Positions 12,488 to 23,749 of a stretch of DNA of 64,000 bases are shown piece by piece. The position numbers and the translations under genes are program-made. Positions within the stretch are counted from its first letter, which is position 1; each line of letters begins with the position of its first letter. The DNA comes from Lepidodermella squamata (taxonomy: Eukaryota; Gastrotricha), in assembly GCA_047495785.1 (NCBI GenBank), contig JBLDXI010000014.1, forward strand, positions 186,001 through 250,000. Direction: 5' to 3'. Below the pieces are notes generated by a model. It was not told where the DNA came from. It made no database searches and worked only from the letters and a program-made list of their open reading frames with translations.

Positions 12488-13039
12488 ATTATGTATTTTT
12501 GTCGTATTTTTTTCGTCAAATCATTATTACTGCCAAAAAACTGCGTGTGTCATTTTCAAATGTTTGATGCTTGTGCTGCGCTCAGCGTTGTTGATTGTTC
12601 GCAACCTATCATGTCGACATCAAAAAAGTTCGTCTCTCTAAGCAAACCCTTAAAATCGCTCACTTTTTGCGTCTGATGAAACTTATTCTTCGTTTATATT
12701 AGTCCCGCAGGTTGTGAAGTGTGTTAAACACAAAAGAGGTATCAATGCGGCAATCTTACGTGACGTTGCGTGTAAAGCGACAATCGCTTGTTTCCTTCAT
12801 CGCTATTCCACTCTCATCTTCATCGCCACGGAATCTGCTATTTCGAGCCTCACTACTCGCGTTCGCTTTTGAAAAAAATGTTAGATTTTACTTCACAAAA
12901 ATTAGCGCTAATAACTTCTTCTTTTACCTAAAATTAGTCTGGCTGATAGTAATTATGAAATGAACAGAGACGAAATATCTCTTCAAGCTACATATAAATA
13001 TATATATTTACACCCTGCCATATTTAATAATAAAAAAAG
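12488..13039. other. Convergent 3' flank
   Basis: About 550 AT-rich bases between the collagen gene (+) and the membrane-protein gene ending at 13040 (-). It presumably holds both 3' UTRs. No gene or repeat was recognised. Confidence 0.6.
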
Positions 13040-14257
13040 CTAATTTGTCTCCGTGTCGTCACTCATAGAAAAGAATTTCATTGCCATGAGAGATGCGTTG
13101 ATAAGCGATATTTGTTCGATGACGAAAACTGAATCATGGATGACGGAGTAGAACTGGTTGTCCAGAAGTTTCCGCACCGTATTAACAGTCACATCATTTT
13201 CAAAGTTTTGAAGCTGGAGCAGTCGTCGTTCGAAATCACTGACGTGATGCGAAAATTGATGTAGGGCAAAAGCGAAGTAGGAAACGTGGCCTAGAATTAT
13301 GGCTAAGCGACCATACCGCCATTTGAGATGATTACGACCAATCCAGTCGGGATTGCGGTAGAATATTGACGAAAGGAAGAGCGAAGCCACGGTGCCAATT
13401 AAAACTCCGCCTTAAATTTCAATATTGTTATTTACTATCGATATTATAAACAGTAACTCACCTCCGAAAAATGCCATGATGATAAGTTTGATGAGATCCA
13501 AACCAATGATCGTGCTTGAAGATTCCCGAACTTCGAATTGGTATATTTCATCAATTGGATCGCCACACAGCTCGCACTTGTTGCCAATCATTAGTATCAG
13601 AGCTTCGATCTCGGCGATGATCAGCAGCACCGCGACGACGAAGCGGTTCGAGGCGAAATTAAAGTTGGAGCAGTAGCAGGTTTTCTTAACATCGCGGTGA
13701 ACCAGAGCTGAGCTAACGCAGCTCCATATGAAGATGAACGAGTACATCTCGAGGAAGGCGAAAGCTGCGACACGGATGAAACAAGCCAGAGCGAGAACGG
13801 CGAAGCACGTGATCAAACCGAACACGCCTCGGTATCGAATCAGATGAGCATCTTGAAGTAGGAACTCGAAAATCATCGAAATTGAGTAGACGCAGAAGGC
13901 TCGAAGCACGATCTGAGTACTGGTTAGGAAGTTGAAAAATTCCATGGGCGCGACGTTGGATTTGAATTCACCCTGGCATTTCGGTCGGCTGGTTTCGATT
14001 GAACTCATCTCGCAACTGTAAGCAGCTTCGTCATTCGGCGACTCGTCGATACACCATTTCGCAGCGAATTTAAGCTTCTCTGTTTGAATCAGCTTGAGAC
14101 TTCGGGCGTAGACGAGTGTTGATACCAGAGCGACACATGGGATATACACGACCGCGTACATGAACCTAACCGGCCAAGCCGCGTTGCAAGAATCATCGGC
14201 GAAACAGTCGCAAGTTGACGTGAAGGCCGCCTCAGTGTTGTTACCGGTAGAATTCAT
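13040..14257 (-). CDS. Multi-pass membrane protein, unknown family, copy A
   Basis: Predicted 388 residues from two exons, 14257-13462 and 13410-13040. The extracellular-looking N-terminus has NxS/T sites and a conserved C-x-CFAD-x-C...WP-x-R motif before the first hydrophobic helix. Six to eight hydrophobic segments follow, including VRFMYAVVYIPCVALVSTLV, the FLLQDAH block, GLITCFAVLALACFIRVAAF, FLEMYSFIFIWSCVSS, FVVAVLLIIAEIEALILMIG with a following CELC, and the segment spliced across the intron (AFFGG / VLIGTVASLFL). The intron lies at the same place and phase as in the adjacent paralogue. I do not recognise the family. Topology and conserved extracellular cysteines suggest a receptor or channel, but there is no DRY, no NPxxY and no ligand-gated-channel signature. 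Function is unassigned. Confidence 0.75.
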
Positions 14258-14395
14258 CCTTCTTTTATCCGCGAATTATAAATAAGAAGCCAGCTTCAAA
14301 AATTTTACTTAAAAAATTGAACGATAAGAACAGATTTCTCACGAAACTGTGTGATTATAATGAAACTTTATTCCCAGTTAAAATTCGTATTGAAT

Positions 14396-15669
14396 TTAAT
14401 TTTCATATAGAGATGATAAGACGTTTTCTTTAGTCAAGCATCGACTCAAATAAACAGTCAAACATGTCACGACAAAATTTTCTGCGTTGAAGACAATCGC
14501 ATCGGCTAGGGTGAACGCGTCGTCGCTGTACAGCCACTCTGACAGCCAATTGCGGCTTGCCATTTTTTTAAAAGTCGATGAGCTGCGGTACAATAACGAA
14601 AAGTTGTTGCTATTGTGCATCAGGCGATGGCAACCGATGACAAATGCCGCTAGGATGAGAAGCATGCCGACTCGACGCGCTTTACGGTGATTGTTCTCGT
14701 CATCATCGATCCAGTCGAAGCGGGATAACAAAATTACGGAGGCTATCAATGACCCAAGGATTAAACCACCTGTGAAAAAATGAGAAACAGTCCATCTTCA
14801 GACTAAAATAATCTCGAACCTGAAAAGAAGATCCTGAATGCTGACCAGACAATATCGATGGCAACTACATAGCTGTACTGGCTCAGTTCGAGCGGATACA
14901 TTTCAAAGTGGTAGTAGTCCACGCCGAGTTCAGCATTTGAGTCAGACTTTGGTCGACATTTGTCGCATTGAATGGTTAGAACAGTAAATATTGTCAAAAT
15001 TGTCGCCAGAATCAGAATCAACCCTATGCCGAATCGGCTTGACGATACTTTGAAAGCTGTAAAAGTTTTCGCCCCGCTCGGCTGTTGGCGATATCGCTGA
15101 TGCCATAGTTGTATAAGCCTTTCGACAACGCTGCTCCAGATGATCAAGAACAGGTATAATTCAACGAAAGCAATCACGGCTGCGTAGGCCAGATTCACAA
15201 AAATCAGAGCAAGGAGACAGACTAACAAGCCGAGGTCGCCGCTGTAATTTAGGATATGAGCATCTCGCAGTAGAAATTCGCAAATTTTGATGGTACTACA
15301 ACCCGCGAAACCGCGGAATAAGTTTTCGCCACATATTATCAAATTTCGACGTGTTAATCGCTCGATTGTCTCCTGCTGTTTCTGGATCTGAATGAAACTT
15401 TTCGCGGAGAGAATCAAATTTTTCTCATCGCATCGTTTTTCATAGGAAATCCTAGATAATCGGAGTTTCCGCAAAATATTGACTTGCAAAATCAGCATGA
15501 TGAACCCTGACGCTGGGTTGACGATTCCTATGAAAAACAACCTGAAGGGCCAGTCGACGCATTCGTCGGCGAAGCAGCCACATGGCGTCAGTTTTTGCTC
15601 GGGCGAGTCCGTTTCGGTGGGAAGATAATCCCCGGAAGATGTCGCAGTCTCTTCATCAGCAAAATCCAT
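14396..15669 (-). CDS. Multi-pass membrane protein, unknown family, copy B
   Basis: Predicted 407 residues from two exons, 15669-14820 and 14769-14396. I start at ATG 15669, the first ATG before the CGCFADECVDWPFR motif. It is a tandem paralogue of the gene just downstream, ending 138 bases before that gene's start codon. Shared landmarks are the C-x-CFAD-x-C...WP-x-R N-terminal motif, FLLRDAH followed by Y-x-G-x-x-GLLVC, an aromatic FVELYLFLIIWSSV helix, a CDKC pair in an extracellular loop, and the GG-L-I-x-G sequence spanning the intron. Paralogue identity is low outside these blocks, so the duplication is old. Unrecognised family; a membrane receptor or channel role is only inferred. Confidence 0.75.
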
Positions 15670-15850
15670 CACTTACTTGAGCCCTTATTTTTGCAGCCTA
15701 ATAACATGTAAGCAGAATCATCTCAATAACTGGTTTTATCGCAGATTTAATCGAAAATCACATGCCAACCATATGTTCGTATTAAAGGAATTAATTCATT
15801 ATCACACGCATTTTACAGAAATCGCAACTTATCGATGCCAACATTTGGCC

Positions 15851-17147
15851 TCATTCGTAGGAAGTGTTAGGGTCAGGCCTCTGAGTCATCATGCCGAAAA
15901 AGAGGGCGTGTTCCACAAATACAATGCTAACAAAGGCGATAAATGTGCAACCATCAATTTTGCGAACAAGCATCCACGTGGTATCTACGTCTTCATCGAG
16001 AATAGCCTTCACGTGAAAAATCTTTCGCACCAAAGCTAGAAGAGGGTTAAATGTCCCTGGCTGTAACTCGTGCGTTAAGCCAACAATAATAGTTGCATAG
16101 ATAGTACATAGCCCACATAGAATGTTGTTGAAATTGATGTACCAAACGACGAGAATAGTTTCGGCTGACTTGGGCGTAATGTTATTGATTTGTTCATTCA
16201 GCACGAATAGAGTCAGAAGTATCGTCTGCACGAACATTGGCCGATCCGGGGTATCGGGTGGGATAGCAAAGGCAAAAGTTTGCAGGATAATTAAAATCCA
16301 GGCCGGAATAAACAGTGCGGAAACGTAAGGATGCCATTTCCGCTCCATTAAAATCCTGTGAAATATTTCAAATTTACCAACTGATCACACTGTAATAGGC
16401 GAATAAGAATTACACAAATTGGCATCTGGCTGAGCAATCCTCCAAGCCGTCCGCGAGCTGCCAACACGTCGTAGACATTCGGGTGTAATTATCTATTATT
16501 GACCACTGCGAGGTTTGCGACGTGAATTGGTAGCCAGGAACCATTTTTATTCTCGTTGTTGAAATATTGACATACTGGTGCGACAACCATCCCTCGAAGT
16601 CGAAGCTACAGCGTTGAATATCAAACGGGAAGTAGCGCAATCCCATAGGACAACGGGTGCTGAAAGAACCCGCTGCATACATTTCAACCATCCCTGCTTT
16701 CGGATATACATGTGCCCATGATTTCTCCGCGTTTGTAACCAAAATCTGAAAATTCAGGAAATTCCTATTCGTTTGAGCAAGATTTAATAGAGTTAATACC
16801 TGAACATCACCGACGCTGCTCGTGAAGTAAATTGGAGGGATGCGAATTTGATCAATCGGTATAATAAAATAACCATCTCGATCGGAGTAGTCTGAGTAGT
16901 TCAAGCCTAAACCGCTTGCTATTTGCTGCCATGTACAATTATCGCGCCAAATTAACTTCAACGACGCGTGAATCTCCATAATTTCATTCACTTCGTCTAT
17001 TTTAACAAGGTTGTGTAGGTTCAAAATCATATCCACTTGCATGCCTTGGAAAGGAAGAAGATTGCAATCTTCCATCAAGATCGAAGCGTTGACAGGTGAT
17101 GCGAAGAGAGTAGAGATTAACACAATATAGCTGCGAAATGAAAGCAT
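15851..17147 (-). CDS. Cys-loop ligand-gated ion channel subunit (divergent), 3 exons
   Basis: Predicted 394-residue pentameric ligand-gated channel subunit. Exons: 17147-16800, 16745-16414, 16355-15851. It has a signal peptide, a ligand-binding domain with LKLIWRDNCTW, ILVTNAEKSW, and the Cys-loop CPMGLRYFPFDIQRC with exactly 13 residues between cysteines. Pre-M1 VILMERKWHPYVSALFIP is followed by M1-M3. The M3-M4 loop is short, about 40 residues, then M4. The first intron (16746-16799, 54 bases) has no in-frame stop and is a multiple of three, so a naive translation runs through it; removing it restores the strand continuous with SSVGDVQ. No vicinal Cys pair is visible in loop C, so this is not a standard nicotinic alpha subunit. 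Ligand and ion selectivity cannot be read from the sequence. A second subunit lies just upstream on the same strand. Confidence 0.85.
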
Positions 17148-17451
17148 AATTTTTTTTTATGAACTCGCAAAATTGTCGTGTGATAATTATCAGGTTGGCA
17201 TTTTCGTCTCATGATTTGTTTGCACATTCGATTCTCCCCATGTTTCTATTCTTCCCAATTATAGTGCCTTCCAAATCATGAATTTCCTATGTTGACAGCA
17301 AATATGTATCACTGAATTTTTAGCAAACAATAAAACCTCGATTCGCTTGAGTGAAATTCCGATGCGATGTAATACCCCATTATTTATTAGTTTTAGATGC
17401 ATCAGGTTAATCAGGTTAATTTGCTACCAAGGAGAAAAATTAGTTATGATA

Positions 17452-18591
17452 TCAATGAGCCACCAGCACAGCTATAGTTGCGACGCATAATATGAAACTG
17501 CTTAGGAATAGAATGAAAAACACCCAGCCATCAACAAGTCCTAAAATACGGTCGTATCCGCGGTCGATTCCGCATGAAGCCACTCGGTTGCTGACATACG
17601 CCATTGCAGCTACATAAATAGTTATAATAGCGCCAATAGCTGTTTGTCCAGTTATTGAGAACGTCAAGGTAACAAATTGTGAGGTTGATGGAATGCCTTG
17701 TTGTACCACTGTCATGTGAACTCCGAATGCAAGCATTACAGTCACCGCGTAATTCGCCCGATCAGGCCCATCTCGCGGCAAACCGAAAGCTGTCAGTTGG
17801 ACGACCGTCAACACACAGCTAGGTAGCAGGTAAGTCACTACGTAAAAAGCCGGTTTCCGTCTGAGGTCTAGCCGATACTTTACTGTTGAAAAATTGGCCT
17901 TAGGGGCGTAACTAACGCATCCTTCGTGGATTATGGCGGTAGAAATAACTTCCCAATTGGCGTTGGTCGGCATGAACAGCATGTCAAGTCCGATGAATGA
18001 ATCATTAAATTGTGTTAAACTACAAAAGAGATCCATTTGAAGCCGGATATCGCAGGATTGCCGGTCAAATGGGTAGTACATGAAATCGAGCTGGCATTTT
18101 GTTGATAATTCAGTCAAGGCAGGGTACCAAAGCACGGTACCATCTCGCCTGACGTAAACATTCATCAACTGCCTGTCGCCCTGGGTGCCCATGAGAAGGT
18201 ACCGGTCATTTGCTGTATTGTCCAAAACTAATGCAGGTAGATACACGTCGTTTTCAGATAAATTCAAGTCATCAATGTGGCGGAACTGGGGCTGATCGTC
18301 CCATGCGATGAAGGGATTTTTCCATCTTAATCCTACGAAACCCTGAACATGCAGCGTTTGTTCAATTTCATTGACTGCTACGAATCTAGTCAGCGTAATC
18401 TGAACGCTGACCACAAGCAACTCGGAGTGATTGCTTACAGGTCTCACAAACTGGTCAACGCCGGCATCTGAACTGCGACCAAGGATGAAAGTTCGCAAAG
18501 CGCCATCTTCACTCTTAGCAATGGCTAGGGTTAGGCCAATGAGCTGAATCAACGGCGAGAGATAGCGAAACAGCAAGCTGTGGGAATGCAT
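17452..18591 (-). CDS. Cys-loop ligand-gated ion channel subunit, intronless
   Basis: Predicted 379-residue channel subunit in one exon. Translation is placed at ATG 18591, giving a hydrophobic signal peptide; the longer open frame upstream has no ATG. Visible landmarks: a GLRWKNPFIAWDD beta-strand block, a VLWYPAL motif, the Cys-loop CQLDFMYYPFDRQSC (13-residue spacing), pre-M1 RLDLRRKPAFYVVTYLLPSC, M2 roughly from ANYAVTVMLAFGVHMTVVQQ, then M3 and M4. The M3-M4 linker is only about 20 residues, far shorter than the usual animal loop of 70-150. Loop C has a single cysteine (GCVSYAPK), not a CC pair, so agonist binding differs from nicotinic alpha subunits. The family fits nAChR-like or LGC channels. 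Absence of introns beside an intron-bearing paralogue suggests a retrocopy or intron loss. Confidence 0.88.
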   Translation of the reverse strand: MHSHSLLFRYLSPLIQLIGLTLAIAKSEDGALRTFILGRSSDAGVDQFVRPVSNHSELLVVSVQITLTRFVAVNEIEQTLHVQGFVGLRWKNPFIAWDDQPQFRHIDDLNLSENDVYLPALVLDNTANDRYLLMGTQGDRQLMNVYVRRDGTVLWYPALTELSTKCQLDFMYYPFDRQSCDIRLQMDLFCSLTQFNDSFIGLDMLFMPTNANWEVISTAIIHEGCVSYAPKANFSTVKYRLDLRRKPAFYVVTYLLPSCVLTVVQLTAFGLPRDGPDRANYAVTVMLAFGVHMTVVQQGIPSTSQFVTLTFSITGQTAIGAIITIYVAAMAYVSNRVASCGIDRGYDRILGLVDGWVFFILFLSSFILCVATIAVLVAH

Positions 18592-18769
18592 TTCAAAATA
18601 ATCGAGAGAATCAACTACTATTCGACACAAGCCGATAGCTGACTAGCTGGTTCTTCGGCTGTTCAATTTCCTGTGAAAACATTCAGTTTTATTGGAATTT
18701 TTTTGCATCAAAACTTTGATGTTATGAGACTTTGTTTCCTGTATATTGGAAATGCAAACAACTCCAAAT

Positions 18770-19366
18770 CGTCGGGCGTGCGGCCAATAGTCCCATCTCC
18801 ATCCAATCGAAAATGAGATTTTTACAGTTTCTAACTCAGTTTTTCATGCTGCGGTCAATTATCTGAAAACCGCTTCTCAAAATTCGCCAAGGATCAGAAG
18901 TCCTATCTCCACTTTCGTGTTTTTTTATAAGGTCATTCTTTGCGCAGATAGGTAAAAAGGGCCATGTCCATGGCATGATGAAGAAAATTGCATCAAAAAT
19001 CCTATCTCCAGCAAAAAATCCCTCAATCGCGATTTCGATGCCAAACGAAAAAATAATCCTATTTTTTTACGCTCAAAAATAAAATAGCTTAAAAATGGAT
19101 GTGTGCATGAGGAATCGAACCGCGGCCTAACACAAACCATTAACCAGAAACAAAAAGCGCACGAAAAAGTCCCATCTGCAACGCATGTCCCAATTGCGCG
19201 ATAACGATGCAACATCGGTCTAATTCGATCCGCCGTGATCTACTACCCCTATTCTCGACTCAGCGACATTTTTTACTGAAAGTTTTGAAAATAAAGCTGA
19301 TGTTTCGATTTATCTCAAAATAAACCCTCGTGGAGATAGGCCTTGTGGCCGCACGCACGACTAAAT
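18770..19366. mobile_element. Putative inverted-repeat (MITE-like) element
   Basis: The left edge reads TCGTCGGGCGTGCGGCCA and then, within 12 bases, CCCATCTCCA. The reverse complement of the right edge reads AGTCGTGCGTGCGGCCACAA and then GGCCTATCTCCA. The two ends are therefore imperfect inverted repeats of about 30 bases. The motif (T)C-C/T-ATCTCCA or a close variant recurs inside, at about 18903, 19003 and 19170. No transposase frame is present, so it would be non-autonomous. A box B-like GGTTCGATTCC on the minus strand lies at about 19111-19121. I see no clear target-site duplication. Confidence 0.55.
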
Positions 19367-19960
19367 ATGCGCTTACATATTATATACGAGACATTTTCGC
19401 AAGCTTACAAAAAATGCATAACATTCGGTTTCCTGGATATTGGCGATGAGCGTCATTGAACACAGCGCATGCCGATAAGGCCTTGAAAGGCAATTGATAC
19501 CCACTTCTATAAAAAAGTTATGAAACCTTATAAAAATCGAAAATCGAATGGATATAGCAAGTGTTCGTATACTTGGCTTGCAAGATTGAGCGGCCTATGT
19601 CGTGTCCCAGATTTGACTGACAGAATTTGATTTTGAATCATTGCGTTATCGCCAGTATTGATTGAACACAATTATAGGCCATTCCAGCTTCAAATTAATC
19701 AACAGGATGGCAGAAAAATCAAATTTATTATTCGTACCTATTACTTTTTGGCAAAATGAATTCTGCCGATCAGTTGTTTTCCATGAATGTCGGGGGTTTT
19801 GGAAGCTACCACGTAATAAACAAAATGGTTAAAGAGTGCTGAACCTATTCGCAGATTAAGCGGAAGCAGTCAATTATGGTCGCATCCGGTATTTTTTACG
19901 CTCTAGGAAAAAAATATCAACGCACCGAAATATCAATGTTTATTTTAGCGAATTTCTTTC

Positions 19961-20106
19961 ATGGATCTTGAACCCCGTAAAAACGCATACAGATCAAAGT
20001 CAGCTGCTTATTGCGTGGAAGAGGACGCGTTGGTTTCGTACTTGTTGAACTTAGCTAATCCTCAGTCAGCAAACGGCATTCCTATCCTTAATTCGATGAA
20101 TCGCGG
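19961..20106 (+). other. Possible orphan coding exon
   Basis: An ATG-initiated frame of 48 codons (starts MDLEPRKNAYRSKSAAYC) runs directly into a strong donor, GG|GTAAGT, at 20106/20107. Codon use looks coding-like. Its phase (two bases of a split codon) does not fit any acceptor I can find before the gene at 20722, so I cannot connect it. It could be the first exon of that gene joined through an undetected small exon, or chance. Confidence 0.3.
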
Positions 20107-20721
20107 GTAAGTAGGTCATTTTACTGTTCTAATATGAACCTCACTGCAATAAGGCGTGTTTTATTTTACACCGCTAATATTTTTCCTTTTGGCACATCCC
20201 AATTCCCACCATGCAGAAAAGCAGGTGGATAAGTGTTTCAAATTATACAAGCCATAGAAAATTCAAGCGCTAAGGTCGAGGCACCCGCGGCCTTGGCACC
20301 GTTCCTTAATTTCCAGATCTCTATTTAGCGTTAATGTAGCATCGATTATTGCTGCCTTGGCGACGATTGCTGCAGGGTATCGCAGCTGACCTGTCAATGA
20401 GCCCATTTAAAATTCCGGCAATTCATTCGCGTAGGGATCGATCATCGCGCGTTTAATCCTAGCATGCATAACTAACTAAACGATAATTTTTCGATATTAG
20501 GAATGGAAGAAAACTGTTGCGCGTTGAAAATTATTACAATAAGTCGCTATGCCAGCAGCCGCGCGCCGGCTCAGCGGTGGCTTCGGTTTTGTTGAATGAT
20601 AGCTTGCTAAACGCAATATCTTAGGTAGTCTTTCAAATCGAGCAAAAAAGCATTGCGTGGAAAGCGCTTGTTTTTTACCCCGCCGTCGCCGTCGTACTAA
20701 AAGGTGCACAATTAGCGCGCA

Positions 20722-22020
20722 ATGCCCCAAGTTCAAAACAAGCAGCAATTGCGCGACCTCGACAGGATTGTCTCGAAATTCGGGTTGCAAGTCGATCCGC
20801 TCCGCGAATTTTCCACTCTGTAAATTTTTAAATCATCGGAATGATAAACGAACGCACGTTTTTTAACACACCTGATGTATTTTTCAGCATCTACGAAGAA
20901 GCTAATCGGCGCAATAGAAGTAAAACAAGACATAATTTTCTATCACAATTTTTAATTAATATAATTAATTAGGGATAGCATCGAATGGGAACAGTGACAT
21001 TGCGGTGATATCGAAAAATTTGCGGTTTTTCTTCAACGATCAGGAAAAACAGGTAGTTTTCAACCTAGAAGAATTCAACTTGCTTTTAAAAAATTTCTGA
21101 TACTCAAGAAACGGAACCTTGAGAGTAGGGACAAAGAACGTCGCGCTTATTTGATGCTTCTGCGAGAGCACTTCAGTGTTGACAAATGGCTGCCAGCCCA
21201 TGATAAGAGTCAAAGCGGCTACAACACGGCTCGAACGGAGACTGAGGAATTGCTGACGACTCGCTCGGAAAAGCCTCAACGTACTGTGAAGCATGTCAAT
21301 GGCGCCTCGAGTCTGCCGCCGATCGCAATCAGCGACGACGGCAATCTCGATAACCCGCAATCGATTGAAAACGTGACTAGAAAGCTGTTGAGAGGCGGAT
21401 TCGACGCTAGACTATTTCGAAAATTTCTCGACAATTGCATGAAAGAGGAATCGCCCGAAGCAGCGAATAAACGCCGCCTTGACACTCGAATTCAGCTGAT
21501 GGAGAAGAGAAATACGGAAATGGAAGCTGCCCTCAAAGCAGCCATCAGTTCTTCGACTAGCGAGGATCTCGATGCGTTCATAGACGTGTTAAAGCTGGCT
21601 GTTGAAACTCCACAGCAAAAGCGGCGGGCGAGAAAAAAGCAGCACGATCCAGCTGCTGAAACACACGACTCGTTCAGCATCACACCGGGTCAAAAGACAT
21701 TCACGCAGCTTCCATCGATCACAAATCTGAGTGAACCTGCTACGGTGATGCGATCGCCTACTCGTTTCGCGCGGGATAAAATCGAGCGGCAGCGCACTGT
21801 CCACTATACTGGGAAGCAGAGCAGCCAGTCGCCGTTTAATGCAGCAGCTGGTGGGAAATCTCCCCGAGCAGCAGACCCTTATAATAGCCCGGTAAGAACG
21901 CCATCGGCAATAGGCAACAGCCAGTCATTGACTTGGGAACAGCAGCAAAAGGTGCGAACTCATCAACTTGTGATGAAACACATCCAGCGAAGCAAAATGG
22001 GATTCATCGAAGATGATTGA
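20722..22020 (+). CDS. Unrecognised Ser/Gln-rich intracellular protein, 4 exons
   Basis: Predicted 373 residues from exons 20722-20819, 20888-20919 (32 bases), 20973-21052 and 21109-22020; phases agree at every junction. There is no signal peptide and no membrane segment. The N-terminal third is charged and helical (QLRDLDRIVSKFG, EEANRRNRRIAS, FFFNDQEKQKRNLESRDKE). The middle has another helical block (KRRLDTRIQLMEKRNTEMEA) and a basic KRRARKK stretch that could be a nuclear signal. The C-terminal half is low-complexity, rich in S, P, T and Q, with several SP/TP dipeptides that could be phosphorylated. AATAAA lies at 22053. I recognise no domain. The acceptor before ATG 20722 (CAATTAG) leaves open that the first exon extends upstream. 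Confidence 0.65.
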
Positions 22021-23749
22021 TATTTTATATTTTATCCGAATTTTTCACTCCAAATAAATTGAATGAAATGGTAATGGTGTTCATGTTAATCAATGTAGAT
22101 ACAAGTACCGTAAACGGGTCTGGGACGATAACGTGTTTTTCAGGCTTCGATTTTTGAGGTGGACGAATTTTTTCGACGTGCATTACGCCAAAAGACGCGC
22201 CTTAAAAACTGCATATTCCAGTGATAATCGTGGTGAAAATATACCTTCTCTTGCACAACTGTGGTAATTTCGGACAGCTCAGTGTGAATTTTCAGATTGG
22301 GTTCGAAGTTCACATTAAAGCGAGATAAGGATACAATTGTTTGTCAGCAGATTTAGAGGCAACACAATTTAGAACAAAATAAAATGCAAGATGACAATAT
22401 GGGCTGCCCATTGCTGCAATTATGGCGGTGGCCATATCAAAAGCCCTTCGCGCCGGCCTTCGGCTGGCTGAAATGAAAAAGCTCTGCAATTTCAAGACGG
22501 GTCGGGTTTTAACTGGGATTTCTAAGGAAATCTTAGTTGCATTCACTCAAAACTTGGGAAATTAAGAATCGTTTAGTTGGAATCCCAAGGTTACGGCTTC
22601 GATGGTTAAGCGGGTCCCGTCGCTTGATCCGTTCTCTGTGATTTCGCAATGGCAGTGAGACTGTAGGGACCGCTTTGATTGTTCTTCAGCAGGCGCGGCT
22701 TCTGAGCCATATGCCCCAGTAGGTTAGGGATGTGGGTAACAATGTGGGAACAAACTGCTGTAAAAATATGAAGTTTTGGCGAGAATTTGAGGGTCAATTT
22801 TGATCAAATGGGAAAATATGTCTCGCATCAATTTCGAAAACCGCGACTATTCGAATGCGTTCGCAATGTGAGCGTGAGAAATCATTTTTTCGGTAATCAT
22901 AAATGTTTGTACCGTAATTGCCTTATGTTGCTAAATCTGTTTGCCGTCTTTAAGGATCGAGCGATCACGCGTCATTGTTTTCAGCTGCGCGTACCTACAT
23001 ATATAAACTGACTATAACCGTGTGCGATGTAAGGGCGGGGGCGAGCGTGAAAGTATGCGTGTCCGCGATAAGAGAACTGGCATGTGACGCTGACCCCGCG
23101 CGTGTTTTTTCGCTTATGCCGACTATAAGGATTACTCGGAATGTGCGGTATAATCTGTCCGCTGATATTTTGACTTTGTGTAACGAATAGCCTCCTATAA
23201 TATTAATGCAGCAGTGCCCACAATATATAACAGAAATGGCGTGGTGGTATTGGATTGAGACCATAAGAGTGACTCAGCCGTGTTTTCATTGTGGCAAGTG
23301 GCCTGTAAAAACACACGGGCACTATCTGCAAATAGCTTCGCCTTTCTTATTATAATATGTTATCACTAGCTGCAACGCCTCAAACAAAAAATGCCGGTAC
23401 ACCGGCCCCATATAGTATTTTCTACGAGCAATGTATCGCCTAATTATACTCCATATACTGGTATCAATTTGTGATATCTAAGCCTCGAATGAACACCAGA
23501 TTAGGTCATTACACTATGTGCATATCAGTAAATGATACTATTTTCTAGTAGTAGGCTGCAATATAATCGTATTTTTTACAAACGCCCTACTGGTTCTACG
23601 CATTATTCTCCTACAACCAACCAGCAGTTTTTGCAGTTCGATCAAAAAACCTCAAATATTATATTGCTATCAATAAAACAAAATCTATCTTGAGAGATAA
23701 ACGAACCCATCATAAATCTTTGATTTCATTGTTAGATTACCGCCGGAAA
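22021..23749. other. Intergenic region, no supported gene
   Basis: 1.7 kb between the unknown gene and the first SLC5 gene. The open frames are short, frequently stopped and domain-free. It presumably contains the promoter of the SLC5 array. Confidence 0.6.

Larger units (their letters stand above)
18592..20721. other. Intergenic region containing an inverted-repeat element
   Basis: 2.1 kb upstream of both the intronless channel (-) and the gene at 20722 (+). The left part is an inverted-repeat element described separately. The rest shows no supported gene apart from one possible orphan exon at 19961-20106. Confidence 0.55.

Noticed and set aside
19090-19160. Possible tRNA gene on the minus strand (GGTTCGATTCC)
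   Set aside because: Box B is present but the T-stem and acceptor stem do not pair, and it lies inside the inverted-repeat element.
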